Shown here: in pieces, positions 63,199-64,000 of the stretch | Layout: each line of letters begins with the position of its first letter | Numbering within the stretch: position 1 is the stretch's first letter | DNA from: VAZQ01 sp963827585 | GTDB lineage: Bacteria > Pseudomonadota > Alphaproteobacteria > Rhizobiales > Xanthobacteraceae | Length of the DNA: 64,000 bases | Assembly (NCBI GenBank): GCA_963827585.1 | Contig: CAWHCK010000057.1 | Coordinates: 124,001 to 188,000 of the forward strand | Reading direction: 5' to 3' | Notes under the pieces: model-generated | What the model saw: only the letters and a program-made list of their open reading frames with translations | What the model was told of the DNA's origin: nothing | The model's database searches: none | Translations under genes and position numbers: made by a program

Positions 63199-63572
63199 CG
63201 CTGCAGCCGCTCGCGGCGCGGGGAAAGTAGGTCGCGCATCGCGCGGCTACCGACGACCGAGCAGAAGCGGGCGGCAGCGCTGAAGGTGCCACGGGCATAA
63301 GCGCCGGGAGAACGCGCGCAAGGCCGCGCTGACGCGCTGGCAACGCCTGCGGGCGGTGCAGGAGAAAGCTGCATTAAATTCGGGCGGGGGGCGTCCTTGC
63401 GTGCTCGGCGGCGCGCTGGCGCCTCAGAGCAAATGTTTGGCGCAGAATAAACAAGTCCCCGGATGGGGGCAAAGCGACTAAGTGCTGAGAACAAATGTTT
63501 TGGCGCCTACAAACAAGTCGTCGAGCGCCTGAAACCATATCTTCATTTAAAGCATCGGAGGCAGTCCAAGCA
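63199..63572. other. Intergenic region with imperfect direct repeats
   Basis: Two 31-33 nt units (63427-63457 and 63487-63519) share CAAATGTTT...GGCGC...AAACAAGTC and lie 60 nt apart. Between the HTH-like gene and the TolB-like gene, so they could be operators or a small repeat; no gene is supported. Confidence 0.45.
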
Positions 63573-64000
63573 ATGGCCACCTATATCAACGAGATCACTC
63601 GCGTCTCGACCGCGTATGACAGTCAATTAACTCAAGGAAACGGCGCTAGCTTTGCTCCGAGCATTTCAGCCGACGGGCGCTATGTGTTGTTCGAGAGCGA
63701 AGCCTCCAACCTCGTGCCCGGCGACATCGGGGCCCGGGACGTGTTCGTGCGGGACCTGCAGACGGGCGCCATCACCCGTGTCTCAATAGGCAATGAGGCC
63801 AGACAAGGCGGTATGTTTGATCCGAGCATGTCGGCCGACGGGCGCTATTTAACGTTCTTCGGGGCCGGGGTGTTTGTTCAGGACCTGCAGACGGGCGCCA
63901 TCACCCGTGTCGACAAGCAAAGTGGGCCAAGTCCCGAGCATTTCGGCTGACGGGCGCTATGTGGCATTCCAAAGCAGCGCCTCCGACCTCGTGCCCGGCG
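63573..64000 (+). CDS. TolB/WD40-like repeat protein, partial and frameshifted
   Basis: Starts at 63573 (GGAGG 11 nt before) and runs past the window end. Repeats of about 45 residues: SISADGRYVLFESEASNLVPGD, then DVFVRDLQTGAITRVS, then SMSADGRYLTFFGAG, then FVQDLQTGAITRV, then PSISADGRYVAFQSSASDLVPG. This is the PD40/TolB-like beta-propeller pattern (SxDGRY-x-x-F). Near 63928 the reading frame must shift to reach the last repeat. No signal peptide, so secretion, if any, would be by another route, such as a C-terminal type I signal beyond the window. Function unknown. Confidence 0.7.

Noticed and set aside
1..64000. CRISPR array, rRNA operon, complete prophage
   Set aside because: No regularly spaced identical repeats, no rRNA sequence and no phage structural genes were seen.

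Overview
The window looks like a chromosomal segment of a GC-rich alphaproteobacterium of the Hyphomicrobiales (Rhizobiales), closest in character to Bradyrhizobium/Xanthobacteraceae. The reasons are the two-domain cold-shock protein, a class I PHA synthase, rhizobial GAGCATGATC-type palindromes, the ABC_sub_bind, DUF1640 and Bug families, and a dispersed repeat that I recall from such genomes. This placement is inference from gene content; no rRNA or other marker is present. I saw no CRISPR array and no complete prophage.

Layout. 1-9 kb is accessory: a small exported protein, a remnant and two full copies of ABC_sub_bind proteins without permease or ATPase, an H-NS-like protein with a basic tail, an ECF sigma factor, two small hypotheticals and a frameshifted IS110 transposase. 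9-14 kb holds a hydrolase, a tautomerase, an ECF sigma/RskA-type anti-sigma pair, a 1.4 kb gene-poor stretch with dispersed repeats, and a DUF1640 protein. 14-27 kb is core metabolism: gltIJKL amino-acid transport, phaC, an aminotransferase plus homoserine dehydrogenase, glpX, recJ and hicBA. 27-43 kb carries two acetolactate-synthase-like ThDP enzymes, each next to orphan substrate-binding proteins, a lytic transglycosylase and an M23 peptidase, the EF-P module (efp, epmA, epmB), a GST and a sulfite-oxidase-like enzyme. 43-52 kb has a second dispersed-repeat copy, a pyruvate decarboxylase remnant, then poxB, an MFS transporter and cyoABCD, which together could move pyruvate electrons to oxygen through ubiquinone. 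52-57 kb is an export operon: HlyD adaptor, fused double ABC-2 permease, second HlyD adaptor, with no ATPase. 57-62 kb holds a porin, a lipoprotein, tRNA-Glu, gloA, a sirtuin, a double cold-shock protein and a DUF192 protein. 62-64 kb begins another accessory zone: a tRNA-Pro cut after 48 nt and joined to an integrase remnant, a helix-turn-helix-like protein, and the start of a TolB-like repeat protein that runs off the end.

At least twelve genes, including glpX, recJ, epmB and cyoB, are interrupted by what read as single-base indels while both halves stay fully conserved. Sequencing or assembly error is the simplest reading, so these are described as one gene each and called pseudogenes only where other decay is visible.

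The observations most worth a second look are the tRNA-Pro/integrase junction, the ATPase-less fused ABC-2 operon, the ThDP enzyme plus orphan binding-protein pairs, the anti-sigma factor with a tandem coiled-coil repeat, and the IS110 flanks as possible bridge RNA.
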